Positions 1 to 8,892 of a stretch of DNA of 30,103 nucleotides are shown here, one piece after another. The stretch is from Betaproteobacteria bacterium (lineage in GTDB: Bacteria > Pseudomonadota > Gammaproteobacteria > Burkholderiales > Burkholderiaceae_E). Location: positions 1-30,103 of the forward strand of contig RFPW01000004.1 of assembly GCA_009925965.1 (NCBI GenBank), in the 5' to 3' direction. A model generated the notes under the pieces. The model saw nothing but the letters and a program-made list of their open reading frames with translations. It was not told the DNA's origin and ran no database searches. A program made the translations under genes and the position numbers. How positions within the stretch are numbered: the first letter of the stretch is position 1; the number at the start of each line of letters is the position of its first letter.

Positions 1-234
1 GCGTCTTCACTCGTGTCCCTGAAACTCAACGAGCCGCTCCGAGTGATTGCGGTGACCCACGGTGGCGTGCTCGATATGGCATTTCGTCACGCCGCGGGGC
101 TCACGCTCGATGCACCAAGAAGGCATCAGACCCTGAATGCAGCGCGTAATGTGCTGCGGTTTGAGCGCGGCGTTTGGGAGGTGGTCGTCTGGGCCGATAC
201 CGGGCATCTGAGTCAACCCGCCGACGACCTATAA
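1..234 (+). CDS. Histidine phosphatase family protein, C-terminal part only
   Basis: The reading frame is open from the first base of the window and stops with TAA at 232-234, so only about 77 C-terminal residues are present. Around residue 18 of the visible part is the stretch AVTHGGVLDMAFRHAAGL, which matches the second catalytic-histidine motif (THGG) of the histidine phosphatase superfamily (phosphoglycerate mutase-like, alpha-ribazole phosphatase-like). The end, VWADTGHL, is also typical of that family's last strand. These enzymes hydrolyse phosphate esters through a phospho-histidine intermediate; the substrate cannot be told from this fragment. The gene lies on the same strand as the glyA relic, and its stop codon overlaps a perfect TATAAT hexamer at 230-235. 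Confidence 0.8.
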   Translation, partial: ASSLVSLKLNEPLRVIAVTHGGVLDMAFRHAAGLTLDAPRRHQTLNAARNVLRFERGVWEVVVWADTGHLSQPADDL

Positions 235-235
235 T
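207..235 (+). promoter_or_regulatory. Candidate glyA/nrdR promoter (-10 TATAAT)
   Basis: A perfect TATAAT is at 230-235, overlapping the phosphatase stop codon. The hexamer 17 bases upstream (207-212, TCTGAG) is a poor -35, so the call rests on the -10 alone. It lies about 40 bases ahead of the glyA relic's ATG and fits the original glyA promoter, which could now drive nrdR and perhaps the rib genes. Confidence 0.4.
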
Positions 236-275
236 CGGCTGTTATTGCCCCGCCAATCCCCCACCCGGATTTGTT

Positions 276-521
276 ATGTTCGACCGCGCCCAGACCCTCG
301 ATCACACCGATCCAGAAAAGCCTTTCGTGACCAGTCGGGTGCGTTTGGGGTCACCCGCAATTACGACCCGTGGGTTTGGTGTTGAGGAGGCGGTCGCAAC
401 GGCACATCTGGTCGCCGACACGCTTGATTCGCCGCAGGATGTCGAGGTGCATGCGCGAGTGCGTTCTCAGGTGGCCGCGCTGACGGGGCGGTTTCCGGTT
501 TATTCGCCACCGGCGGCTTGA
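276..521 (+). pseudogene. glyA: glyA relic: serine hydroxymethyltransferase with its whole core deleted in frame
   Basis: An 81-residue frame starts at ATG 276 and stops TGA at 519-521. Its first residues, MFDRAQT, look like the N-terminus of betaproteobacterial GlyA. From DPEKPFVTS onward it matches the GlyA C-terminus: LGSPAITTRGF, then VADTLDSPQDVEVHARV and the terminal RFPVYS. GlyA is normally about 415 residues and makes glycine and methylene-tetrahydrofolate from serine with PLP. The middle (roughly 330-340 residues, including the PLP lysine and substrate sites) is missing, so it cannot be an active enzyme. The junction lies at a D-P-E triplet that family members carry both near the N-terminus and before KPFVTS, which suggests deletion by microhomology. 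The usual SGIR/SGVR motif reads SRVR, a further sign of decay. glyA-nrdR-ribD is the normal order, so this is glyA in its native place. An intact copy would be expected elsewhere, unless the deletion is an assembly error. Confidence 0.85.
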
Positions 522-527
522 ACCGAC

Positions 528-995
528 GTGCGTTGTCCGTTTTGCGCGTTTGCCGACACGCAGGTTGCCGAGACGCGATCTTCGGATGATGGCGATGTCA
601 TGCGCAGGCGGCGACGCTGCCCCGGTTGCGACAAGCGGTTTACGACCTATGAGCGGGCTGAACTGACCCTGCCCGCCGTCGTCAAGAAGAACGGAACGCG
701 GGTCGAATTTGACCGGACCAAGCTGCGCAGTTCGATGACCCTGGCGCTGCGCAAACGCCCGGTATCGGCCGAATCGATTGAGGCGGCAATCTCGCGGATT
801 GAGGAGGCACTGATCAGTTCTGGGGCTCGCGAAGCGCCGAGCGATCGGATCGGGGAGCTGGTCATGCGCGAACTCAGGCGCCTTGATAAGGTGGGTTATG
901 TGCGGTTTGCATCGGTCTATCGGAATTTCGAGCATCTGGATGAATTTGCGGAAATCATCCAGGAAGTGCGACCCGACAACCTCAACTCGCGTTAG
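528..995 (+). CDS. nrdR: NrdR, transcriptional repressor of ribonucleotide reductase genes
   Basis: 155 residues, the usual NrdR length, with a GTG start at 528, six bases after the glyA relic's stop. A zinc ribbon lies at the N-terminus with C3, C6, C31 and C34 (MRCPFC and RRCPGC), followed by an ATP-cone domain from about residue 47 (LPAVVKKNGTRVEFDRTKL) to about residue 140. The family senses the ATP/dATP balance through the ATP cone and, in the dATP-loaded form, represses nrd operons by binding NrdR boxes. The start is fixed by the family's MxCPxC opening; I see no strong Shine-Dalgarno sequence, so translation may be coupled to the frame upstream. It is followed 15 bases later by ribD, the common proteobacterial order. 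Confidence 0.95.
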   Translation: MRCPFCAFADTQVAETRSSDDGDVMRRRRRCPGCDKRFTTYERAELTLPAVVKKNGTRVEFDRTKLRSSMTLALRKRPVSAESIEAAISRIEEALISSGAREAPSDRIGELVMRELRRLDKVGYVRFASVYRNFEHLDEFAEIIQEVRPDNLNSR

Positions 996-1010
996 GGCCT
1001 TGGGCCTTTG

Positions 1011-2213
1011 ATGTTTAGCGCCGCCGATCAGCAATGGATGGAACGGGCGCTGGCGCTGGCTCGTCAGGGCTTGAGGTCGGCTACTCCAAACCCCCGGGTC
1101 GGATGCGTTTTAATCTCAGCGGCTGGAGCCTTGGTCGGTGAAGGTTGGCATCAGCGGGCGGGTGAGGCCCATGCTGAAGTCCATGCTTTGCGGGCAGCCG
1201 GACAGGACGCTCGGGGCAGCACGGCCTACGTCACGTTAGAGCCGTGCGCGCATTTTGGTCGCACGCCTCCATGCTCGAATGCCCTGATCGATGCGGGGGT
1301 GGCGCGCGTACTGGTCGCGATGGAGGACCCCAACCCCCTGGTCGCGGGTCGCGGGTTGGACCGTTTGCGCGAAGCCGGCATTGAGGTGCGGTGTGGTTTG
1401 CTTGAGGACGAGGCTCGAGAGTTGAATCTCGGGTTTGTGTCACGAATGACCCGGGGTTTGCCATGGGTTCGGCTCAAGGTTGCCGCGAGTCTGGATGGCC
1501 GAACGGCCTTGCCCGATGGGCGTAGCCAATGGATCACCGGTGCGGCCGCACGCGCGGATGGGCATGCCTGGCGCGCCCGGGCCTGCGCGATCTTGACGGG
1601 TATCGGCACCGTTCGCGATGATGACCCGCAACTTACCGTTCGTGATCTGCCCGAAAGTGACGGGGCGCAGATCGGGCAGCCGACCGGACAGCCGACCGGA
1701 CAGCCTATTCGCCAACCGATGCGGGTTCTGATCGACAGCCGGCTCGAGGTTGACCCTGGCGCAAAATTGGTCCGAGCGGGGGGGCTCCTGCTGGCCCACG
1801 CCCTGGACGAACATTGGCTTGCGACTGGCCCTCTGGCCGAGAAAGCGCGCCTGTTGAAGGACCATGGCGTCGAACTGTGGTCGTCCCCGACGTTGTCGTC
1901 GTCCTCGTCCTCGCTGTCCACGCCATCGTCACCTGGCAAAGTGGACCTCGGCGCGCTACTGGCTGAATTGGCGCGTCGTGGCGTCAATGAATTACATGTC
2001 GAAGCCGGCGCTGGGCTGAATGGTTCGCTCGTTCGCGAGGCTCGAGTCGACGAGCTGCTGGTGTATCTGGCGCCTGCGCTGCTTGGAGATTCGCGGGCTA
2101 TGTTTAATCTTGAGCCGCCCGATGCTCTCGAATCCGCCAAACGCCTGTATTTTCACGAGATGGTTAAAGTTGGCAACGATCTGCGGATCCTCGCCCGGTT
2201 TAAGCCAGTTTAA
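1011..2213 (+). CDS. ribD: RibD, bifunctional diaminohydroxyphosphoribosylaminopyrimidine deaminase / reductase
   Basis: 400 residues, on the long side for RibD (about 360-380). The N-terminal deaminase domain has the zinc-site motifs HAE (H54, E56) and PCAHFGRTPPC (C79, C88). The C-terminal NADPH-dependent reductase begins near residue 145 (WVRLKVAASLDGRTA). The enzyme carries out two successive steps of riboflavin synthesis in the cytoplasm. ATG 1011 is chosen because MFSAADQQWM is a normal RibD opening; the TTG just before it adds only one residue. Two low-complexity inserts lie in the reductase half: four 12-base units at 1674-1721 (GQPT, GQPT, GQPI, RQPM) and six serines at 1896-1913. 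They account for much of the extra length. The conserved order with nrdR upstream and ribE downstream makes the assignment secure. Confidence 0.95.
   Translation: MFSAADQQWMERALALARQGLRSATPNPRVGCVLISAAGALVGEGWHQRAGEAHAEVHALRAAGQDARGSTAYVTLEPCAHFGRTPPCSNALIDAGVARVLVAMEDPNPLVAGRGLDRLREAGIEVRCGLLEDEARELNLGFVSRMTRGLPWVRLKVAASLDGRTALPDGRSQWITGAAARADGHAWRARACAILTGIGTVRDDDPQLTVRDLPESDGAQIGQPTGQPTGQPIRQPMRVLIDSRLEVDPGAKLVRAGGLLLAHALDEHWLATGPLAEKARLLKDHGVELWSSPTLSSSSSSLSTPSSPGKVDLGALLAELARRGVNELHVEAGAGLNGSLVREARVDELLVYLAPALLGDSRAMFNLEPPDALESAKRLYFHEMVKVGNDLRILARFKPV
1674..1721 (+). repeat. In-frame 12-base tandem repeat in ribD
   Basis: Four successive 12-base units encode GQPT, GQPT, GQPI and RQPM. 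The second unit differs from the first only at the third codon position of Gly; the last two have diverged further. It lies in the reductase domain, probably in a surface loop. A serine run (six TCN codons, 1896-1913) lies further down the same domain. Confidence 0.8.
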
Positions 2214-2267
2214 GCAGCCTGTAATCAGGCAGCACGTAGTCAAGTAAAGCGCAGAGGGCGAGTGGAC

Positions 2268-2918
2268 ATGTTTACAGGAATCGTTGCAGCGATCGGGATG
2301 ATCGAAGCAGTCGTGCCGCTGGCGGATACCGGCGGTCCGGCTGAGAGCGGCCGGCGGCTGGTCATTGAAGCCTCGAACCTGGACCTGGATGATGTCCAGG
2401 TGGGCGATTCGATTGCCATCCAGGGGGCGTGCATGACCGTTGTTGAACTCGGTGGACCGACGTCTGTCCAGTTGTCCGAAGGCCGTTTCGCGGTCGATGT
2501 TTCGCTCGAGAGTTTGTCCCGAACGGTTGGCCTGGCCGCTCCGGGGATGGTCAACCTCGAAAAAGCGTTGCGGCTCTCGGATCGCCTCGGCGGTCATCTG
2601 GTCAGCGGGCATGTCGATGGTTTAGGCCGGGTCGCCGCTTTTGACCCGGTGGGTGAGTCCTGGTTTCTGGCCATTGAGGTGCCAGCGGCGCTGGCAAAGT
2701 ATTTCGCGTTCAAGGGCTCGGTCACGGTGGATGGGGTGTCGCTCACGGTCAATCGGGTGGAAGATTCCGCGGCGAAAGGGGTTACCCGGATTGAAATCAA
2801 TGTGATTCCGCATACGATGGCAGTTACCACGCTGGGTCGCCTGAAAGTCGGTGATTTCGTAAACATCGAAGTCGATCAGATTGCCCGTTACTGCGAAAGG
2901 CTCATGGCCTCGAAATGA
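2268..2918 (+). CDS. ribE: RibE, riboflavin synthase (alpha chain)
   Basis: 216 residues, the usual length. It catalyses the final step, in which two molecules of 6,7-dimethyl-8-ribityllumazine exchange a four-carbon unit to give riboflavin. It opens with the family's invariant MFTGIV, which sets the start at ATG 2268 rather than the GTG two codons earlier; a purine-rich GAGGGCGAG lies just upstream. Two lumazine-binding barrels are visible, the second introduced by GGHLVSGHVDG (about residues 108-118). The stop overlaps the next start in an ATGA at 2915-2918, so translation of the downstream oxidoreductase is probably coupled to ribE. Confidence 0.95.
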   Translation: MFTGIVAAIGMIEAVVPLADTGGPAESGRRLVIEASNLDLDDVQVGDSIAIQGACMTVVELGGPTSVQLSEGRFAVDVSLESLSRTVGLAAPGMVNLEKALRLSDRLGGHLVSGHVDGLGRVAAFDPVGESWFLAIEVPAALAKYFAFKGSVTVDGVSLTVNRVEDSAAKGVTRIEINVIPHTMAVTTLGRLKVGDFVNIEVDQIARYCERLMASK

Positions 2919-5900
2919 ACGCTCCGCTTGACGCTGAACTAGCCCGCGCGCTGCGTCGTGTGACGCTGGATGACAAGTACGCCCTCGAACATGGGCGTGC
3001 CTTCATGAACGGTAATCAAGCCCTGGTGCGGTTGCCGATGCTGCAGCGAGAGCGTGACCGCATCGCAGGCTTGCGCACCGCTGGCTTCATTTCGGGTTAT
3101 CGCGGTTCGCCCCTCGGCGCGCTCGATCAGGCACTCTGGAAAGCCCGCGAGCATCTGGACCGCCAGCAGATTGTTTTTCGACCTGGCGTCAATGAAGAGT
3201 TGGCGGCCAACGCCATTTGGGGAACCCAGCAGATTGGCTTGTTTCCCGGTGCCAATGCCGATGGCGTGTTTGGTCTCTGGTACGGCAAAGGCCCCGGAGT
3301 CGATCGCTGCAGCGATGTGTTCAAACATGCCAACGCGGCCGGATCGGCGCCACATGGCGGCGTGATTGCCGTCGCTGGCGACGATCACGGCGCCAAGAGC
3401 TCGACCTTGCCGCATCAGAGTGAGTTTATTTTCAAGGCCTGCGGCATGCCGGTGTTCTATCCGGCCGGGGTTCAGGAGTTTTTGGACTTTGGCCTGCACG
3501 GTTGGGCGATGTCGCGCTGGTCGGGGCTTTGGGTTGCGATGAAGGCGGTGACCGATGTGGCGGAATCCTCAGCCGCCGTCGTCATCGACCCCGATCACGT
3601 CACCATCCATTTGCCCAATACAGATGAGTTGCCGCCGGGGGGGCTCAACATCCGCTGGCCCGACAGTCCAATTGCGCAGGAGCAGCGCCTGTTGGACTAC
3701 AAGGGCGATGCAGCGCTCGCTTACATTCGCGCCAACCGGCTGAATTTCACCGCCATCGATTCGCCCAGTGCCTGGCTTGGCCTGGTGGCCGCTGGGAAGT
3801 CGTATCTCGACACCCGCCAAGCCCTCGACGATCTCGGTCTCGACCCCGCGACCTGCTCGGTCGTGGGTATCCGCTTGTTCAAGTGTGGTGTGGTCTGGCC
3901 ACTGGAGCCCAGCTCCATGCGGGCGTTCGCGACCGGACTTCGGGAAATCTTCGTCATCGAAGAAAAACGCTCGCTCGTCGAATCCGCCGTCAAGGAGGCG
4001 CTCTACGACTGGCGCGATGATCTTCGCCCGCGGATCTTTGGGAAGTCGGGTCCTGACGGTCGCCATACTGCCGAATTCGGGGCTGGTTCCCGCCGTGATT
4101 GGCTCCTGGCGCCCTACGGCGAGCATTCGCCGGCCATGATTGCGCGGGCGATTGGTCGCCGTCTGATCGCCGCCGAGCAAGAGGGGCGGACGCTTCCGTC
4201 CGACATCCGTGCCCGAATTCAAACGCGCCTGGCGATTCTTGAGGCCAAGGAACGCAAACCGATCCTGTTGCGGGTTGAGTCGGTCGAGTCGGTTGAGTCA
4301 GTCGAGTCGGTCAGGTCGACCGAACCGGTTCAAGCGGTCGAATTGCAGCGCACGCCGACATTCTGTTCGGGTTGTCCGCACAACACGTCGACACATGTCC
4401 CGGAGGGCTCGAGGGCGCTGGCCGGGATCGGATGTCATTTTATGGCGCAGTGGGATCCTGCGCGCCGCACCGATACCTTTTCTCAAATGGGCGGGGAGGG
4501 GGCGGCCTGGATCGGTCAGGCACCCTTCTGCGAGACGCCGCACGTGTTCGCCAACATGGGCGATGGGACCTACTTTCATTCCGGGGTTTTGGCCATTCGT
4601 GCTGCCGTCGCCGCCCGCGCGACAATGACCTACAAGCTGCTCTACAACGACGCGGTGGCCATGACCGGCGGGCAACCGCTGGACGGCAGTCTCACCGTGC
4701 CCCAAGTCGTGGCGCAATTGCGTGCCGAGGGCGTCCGCGAAGTCGTGATCGTGACCGACGAGCCCGAGAAATATCGGCGCGGCGCGGGCGCTTCTGGCTC
4801 CACCAGGTCCGCCCATGCGGCTGGGCCCGACGGTGACACCATGATGGCGCACGCCTTGGATGATGTGCGGGTCGAACACCGGGACCACCTTGACGCCGTG
4901 CAGCGTCGTCTGCGCGAGGTGGCTGGCGTGACAGTGATTGTGTACGACCAGACCTGTGCGTCGGAGAAGCGCCGCAGGCGCAAACGCAAGGGCCCCGACG
5001 GACAACCAGGGTTCCCCGACCCCGCCCGTCGCGTCGTGATTAACGAATCGGTTTGCGAGGGCTGTGGTGACTGCACTGTTCAGTCGTCTTGTGTCTCCGT
5101 CGAGCCCTTCGAAACACCGCTCGGCCGCAAACGCAAAATCAACCAGTCGTCGTGCAACAAGGATTTTTCCTGTCTGAAGGGATTCTGCCCAAGCTTTGTG
5201 ACAGTCGAGGGCGGGAAGTGGCGCGGTCGGTCCCAGGCTGTTGTGCAAAACCGAAACCAGGTCGCGAGCCCCTCTTTGGAATGGCCAGAACTGCCTGACC
5301 CTACGGTCGCATCGGTTGATTCAAGCCCCTCGAGCGGGATTTCAGCGCGTCCCTACAGCATTCTGGTGACCGGAGTTGGCGGGACCGGAGTCGTCACCAT
5401 TGGGCAGTTATTGGGGATGGCGGCTCATCTCGACGGGCGAGGCGTTGCTGTGCTTGACATGGCGGGCCTTGCGCAGAAGGGCGGTGCGGTGACTTCGCAT
5501 ATTCAGATCGCGCAGACGCAGGACCAACTCTTCGCGACCCGGGTCGCGATTGGCGAAGCGCAATTGGTCATTGGCGGCGATCTCGTGGTGACGGCTGGTG
5601 CCGACTCACTGGCCCGGATGCGGCCAGGTGTCACCCGAGTCATCCTGAACGCCGATGTGGCGCCCACGGTAGAGGCTCTGCGCAATCCAGACTGGCGTTT
5701 TCCCGAAGCGCAACTGCGTGCGGATTTGTTGGCAACCGTGGGGTCGGATTCGGTCGATTGGGTTGCCGCTCAGCGACTGGCTGTAGCCCTGTGTGGAGAT
5801 ACGCTTTTTGCGAATCCATTCATGCTTGGTTGGGCCTGTCAGCGGGGTTGGTTACCGGTGACCCGGGCGGCGCTGGAGCGGGCAATTGAACTCAATGGCG

Positions 5901-6727
5901 CGGCAGTGCCAGCCAACCTGGCCGCATTTTTGTGGGGACGGCGTGCCGCACATGATTTTGCCGCCGTCTCGACGGAGGCGTTTGGGGCATCTCAAGTCGA
6001 ATTATCGACCTCAACGGTTGCGCCACTCGACGCAATCGTCGAACTGCGCGCACGGCACCTCACCGATTATCAGAACCAGACATTGGCCCAACGCTACAAG
6101 GATCTGGTCGATCGCGTGCGGCAGGCGGAGCTTGGGGTGCTAGGCGCGAGGGCCCGCGTTGTTGAAGGCCTCGATGGGGGCATCGGGGATGGCGCCGGTA
6201 TGCGCTTATCCGAAGCTGTGGCTCAGCAGTATTTCCGCCTGCTGTCCTACAAGGACGAGTACGAGATTGCGCGTCTGCACTCGGATCCAAGATTTCTGGA
6301 TCGACTACGTCAACAATTTGAGGGCGACTGGTCCTTGCGATTTCACCTTGCGCCCCCGGGCTTGGCCAGGGTGGATCCCCTGACGGGTCGGCCCCGCAAA
6401 ATCGCCTTCGGGCCCTGGATGTTGCCGGTCTTTCGGGGATTGGCGCGGCTGAAATTCTTGCGCGGTACGGTCTTTGATCCGTTTGGCATGACGGAGGAGC
6501 GGCGTCAGGAGCGGGGGTTGATCGTCGAATATGAGGCATTGATCGAGGAACTGCTTCGCGGTCTTAACCCGCAAACTCACGCCCTCGCAGTCAAATTAGC
6601 TCGAATTCCCGAGCATATTCGGGGATTCGGCCTGGTCAAAGAGGCCAATCTGCAGAGGGTTCGGGGGGATTGGCGAGACTTGCTTACGCAGTGGCGGGAG
6701 GGCAATCGCCTACAATCCGCGCCATGA
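2915..6727 (+). CDS. Fused indolepyruvate:ferredoxin oxidoreductase family protein
   Basis: 1270 residues, somewhat longer than the roughly 1150-1200 usual for the single-chain 2-oxoacid:acceptor oxidoreductases of proteobacteria. The N-terminal pyruvate-ferredoxin-type domain begins near residue 50 (SGYRGSPLGALD). The TPP-binding beta-like part runs from about 480 (FCSGCPHNTSTHVPEG) and includes GDGTYFHSG near 548 and YNDAVAMTGGQP. Near 714 a ferredoxin-like segment carries CEGCGDC, and CNKDFSCLKGFC follows near 747. The gamma domain starts at about 818 (VTGVGGTGVVTIGQ). The family oxidatively decarboxylates aryl- or branched-chain 2-oxoacids to acyl-CoA and passes the electrons to an acceptor; the exact substrate here is unknown. 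The hinge before the TPP part holds the tandem VES repeat at 4274-4318. The gene overlaps ribE by 4 bases and ribBA by 4 bases, an unusual place for it, in the middle of a riboflavin operon. Confidence 0.9.
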   Translation: MNAPLDAELARALRRVTLDDKYALEHGRAFMNGNQALVRLPMLQRERDRIAGLRTAGFISGYRGSPLGALDQALWKAREHLDRQQIVFRPGVNEELAANAIWGTQQIGLFPGANADGVFGLWYGKGPGVDRCSDVFKHANAAGSAPHGGVIAVAGDDHGAKSSTLPHQSEFIFKACGMPVFYPAGVQEFLDFGLHGWAMSRWSGLWVAMKAVTDVAESSAAVVIDPDHVTIHLPNTDELPPGGLNIRWPDSPIAQEQRLLDYKGDAALAYIRANRLNFTAIDSPSAWLGLVAAGKSYLDTRQALDDLGLDPATCSVVGIRLFKCGVVWPLEPSSMRAFATGLREIFVIEEKRSLVESAVKEALYDWRDDLRPRIFGKSGPDGRHTAEFGAGSRRDWLLAPYGEHSPAMIARAIGRRLIAAEQEGRTLPSDIRARIQTRLAILEAKERKPILLRVESVESVESVESVRSTEPVQAVELQRTPTFCSGCPHNTSTHVPEGSRALAGIGCHFMAQWDPARRTDTFSQMGGEGAAWIGQAPFCETPHVFANMGDGTYFHSGVLAIRAAVAARATMTYKLLYNDAVAMTGGQPLDGSLTVPQVVAQLRAEGVREVVIVTDEPEKYRRGAGASGSTRSAHAAGPDGDTMMAHALDDVRVEHRDHLDAVQRRLREVAGVTVIVYDQTCASEKRRRRKRKGPDGQPGFPDPARRVVINESVCEGCGDCTVQSSCVSVEPFETPLGRKRKINQSSCNKDFSCLKGFCPSFVTVEGGKWRGRSQAVVQNRNQVASPSLEWPELPDPTVASVDSSPSSGISARPYSILVTGVGGTGVVTIGQLLGMAAHLDGRGVAVLDMAGLAQKGGAVTSHIQIAQTQDQLFATRVAIGEAQLVIGGDLVVTAGADSLARMRPGVTRVILNADVAPTVEALRNPDWRFPEAQLRADLLATVGSDSVDWVAAQRLAVALCGDTLFANPFMLGWACQRGWLPVTRAALERAIELNGAAVPANLAAFLWGRRAAHDFAAVSTEAFGASQVELSTSTVAPLDAIVELRARHLTDYQNQTLAQRYKDLVDRVRQAELGVLGARARVVEGLDGGIGDGAGMRLSEAVAQQYFRLLSYKDEYEIARLHSDPRFLDRLRQQFEGDWSLRFHLAPPGLARVDPLTGRPRKIAFGPWMLPVFRGLARLKFLRGTVFDPFGMTEERRQERGLIVEYEALIEELLRGLNPQTHALAVKLARIPEHIRGFGLVKEANLQRVRGDWRDLLTQWREGNRLQSAP
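4274..4318 (+). repeat. In-frame 9-base tandem repeat (VES x4, VRS) in the oxidoreductase
   Basis: Five 9-base units of GTYGAGTCR type encode VES four times and then VRS. They lie in a linker between two catalytic domains, where length changes are likely tolerated. Confidence 0.85.
6711..6716 (+). promoter_or_regulatory. Possible internal -10 before ribBA
   Basis: TACAAT lies seven bases ahead of the ribBA ATG, inside the last codons of the oxidoreductase gene. If used, the transcript would begin at or next to the start codon. No good -35 is visible. Confidence 0.25.
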
Positions 6728-7876
6728 CCCTTGCAGCTATTCCCGAAATCCTGGCCGAGTTGCGCGCCGGCCGCATGGTGGTTCTGGTCGACGAAGAAGA
6801 TCGCGAGAACGAAGGCGATTTGGTGATGGTCGCTCAGCATGCCACTGCGGAGGCCATCAACTTTATGGCCAAGTACGGCCGGGGGCTGATTTGTCTCACC
6901 CTCACCGAGGCTCGATGCCAGCAACTGAACCTTCCGCTGATGGTGCAGGCGCGGGGTAATGGAACCCGATACGGGACCAATTTCACGCTATCGATCGAGG
7001 CGGCCGAAGGCGTGACGACCGGTATTTCGGCGGGCGATCGAGCGCGCACCGTTCAGGCTGCGGTCAACCGGCATGCGCGGCCCTCGGATTTGGTTCAGCC
7101 CGGACATATATTTCCCTTAATGGCGCGTCCAGGGGGCGTCCTGATGCGTGCCGGCCATACCGAGGCAGGCTGTGATTTGGCGCAGGCCGCGGGGTTCGAG
7201 CCCGCCGCGGTGATCTGCGAGATTTTGAATGAAGACGGGACGATGGCCCGTTTGCCTGATTTGACTCAGTTTGCACACGAGCACGGACTCAAGATCGGCG
7301 CGATTGCCGACCTGATCCAGTACCGAAGTGCGACCGAAAGTCTGGTCGAGCGGATCACCGAGCGCGATATCGAGACGCCGTGGGGGCCGTTCCGGCTCGC
7401 TGCGTGGCGTGATCAGCCCGGGGGCGAACCGCACCTTTCGCTGGTCAAGGGCTCGATCGGTGCAGATATCGAAACACTGGTTCGTGTCCATGAACCGCTG
7501 TCAGTGTTGGACCTGCTCACAGCAGACGCGGGTGGACACTCGTGGCCGATTGCGCGGGCGATGGCGGCGATTGCAGCGGCCCCATCCGGTGTGTTGGTCA
7601 TGATTCATTGCGCCCCCTCTGCCGAGGTCTTGTTCGACCAGATCCACCGTATGGCCCCTGCGGCGTCTCCCTCGGCTTCCACTAAGGCATCAACGGAGCG
7701 GGGAGTCGCGGTTGGCGTCAGTTCAGCGGAGCGCACTGCAGGTCAGGATCTTCGTAACTACGGGGTGGGAGCGCAGATTCTGCGCTCGCTCGGTGTGCGC
7801 AGAATGCGCCTGCTCTCGCGTCCGCGCAAAATGCCGAGCATGGCAGGTTATGGCCTTGAAGTGACTGGATTTCAGA

Positions 7877-7887
<11 letters not shown>
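6724..7887 (+). CDS. ribBA: RibBA-like protein (RibBX type): DHBP synthase with a degenerate GTP cyclohydrolase II domain
   Basis: 387 residues. The N-terminal 3,4-dihydroxy-2-butanone-4-phosphate synthase domain has DEEDRENEGD (residues 23-32) and GHTEAGCDLA (about 144-153), the acidic and histidine residues that bind metal and ribulose 5-phosphate; it should be active. The C-terminal part from about residue 207 looks like GTP cyclohydrolase II (TPWGPFRL near its start, GQDLRNYGVGAQIL near its end). However, the zinc-binding CxTGDxxxSxxCxC segment is absent: the matching region reads HEPLSVLDLLTADAGG. This agrees with the proteobacterial RibBX variant, whose second domain lacks cyclohydrolase activity, so a separate ribA is expected elsewhere. 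The start at ATG 6724 overlaps the previous stop (ATGA). TACAAT at 6711-6716 may be a -10 for an internal promoter. Confidence 0.92.
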
Positions 7888-8424
<537 letters not shown>

Positions 8425-8428
<4 letters not shown>

Positions 8429-8892
8429 ATGACGGGCCCGAACCCGACGATCGTTCGCCCACGCGAAGCGCTCGTCGGCGTGCGCGGGAGTTCGCGCTGC
8501 AAGGGCTTTATCAATGGTTGGTTGCGCAAACCGACGTCGCCATGATCGAGGCGCAGATCGTGGTTTTGCCCGAGTTTGAGCGCTCGGATACCGACCTTTT
8601 CAGATCGATTCTGCGGGGCGTGATTCTCGAAGCGGCCACCCTGCACAAAACAATCGTGCCGCTGATTGACCGGCCCTTGATCCAGTTGAGTCCCGTGGAG
8701 CATGCGGCGATTTTGATTGGTGCGTGGGAGTTCTCCCATGCACCGGAGACCCCTTATCGTGTCGTGATCAACGAGGCTGTTGAAATCGCGAAGTCGTTTG
8801 GAGGGACTGACGGCTATCGCTATGTCAATGGCGTGCTGGACAAGGTGGCCGCTCGCTTGCGGCCGACCGAGCGCCCAAATGGACGAGTTTGA
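8425..8892 (+). CDS. nusB: NusB, transcription antitermination factor
   Basis: 155 residues from a GTG at 8425 that overlaps the ribH stop. The all-helical NusB fold is recognisable from SARRRAREFALQGLYQWL near the N-terminus, LSPVEHAAILIGAWEF in the middle and VVINEAVEIAKSFGGTDGYRYVNGVLDKV at the end (given here in pieces of one run). NusB binds the boxA RNA together with NusE/S10 and supports rRNA antitermination. The frame stays open upstream into ribH, but that extension would be a poly-arginine shadow of the RibH Asp-Ala repeat, so I reject the longer form. The end overlaps thiL by 14 bases. Confidence 0.93.

Noticed and set aside
1226..2140. Long minus-strand frame opposite ribD (also 351-1034, 4298-5248, 8140-9120 and 11380-12135 opposite other genes)
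   Set aside because: They lie wholly or mostly antisense to well-supported genes, show no recognisable domain, and are expected in GC-rich coding DNA.
2214..2267. FMN riboswitch ahead of the rib genes
   Set aside because: The gaps in the rib run are too short, and no RFN-like conserved boxes were recognised.
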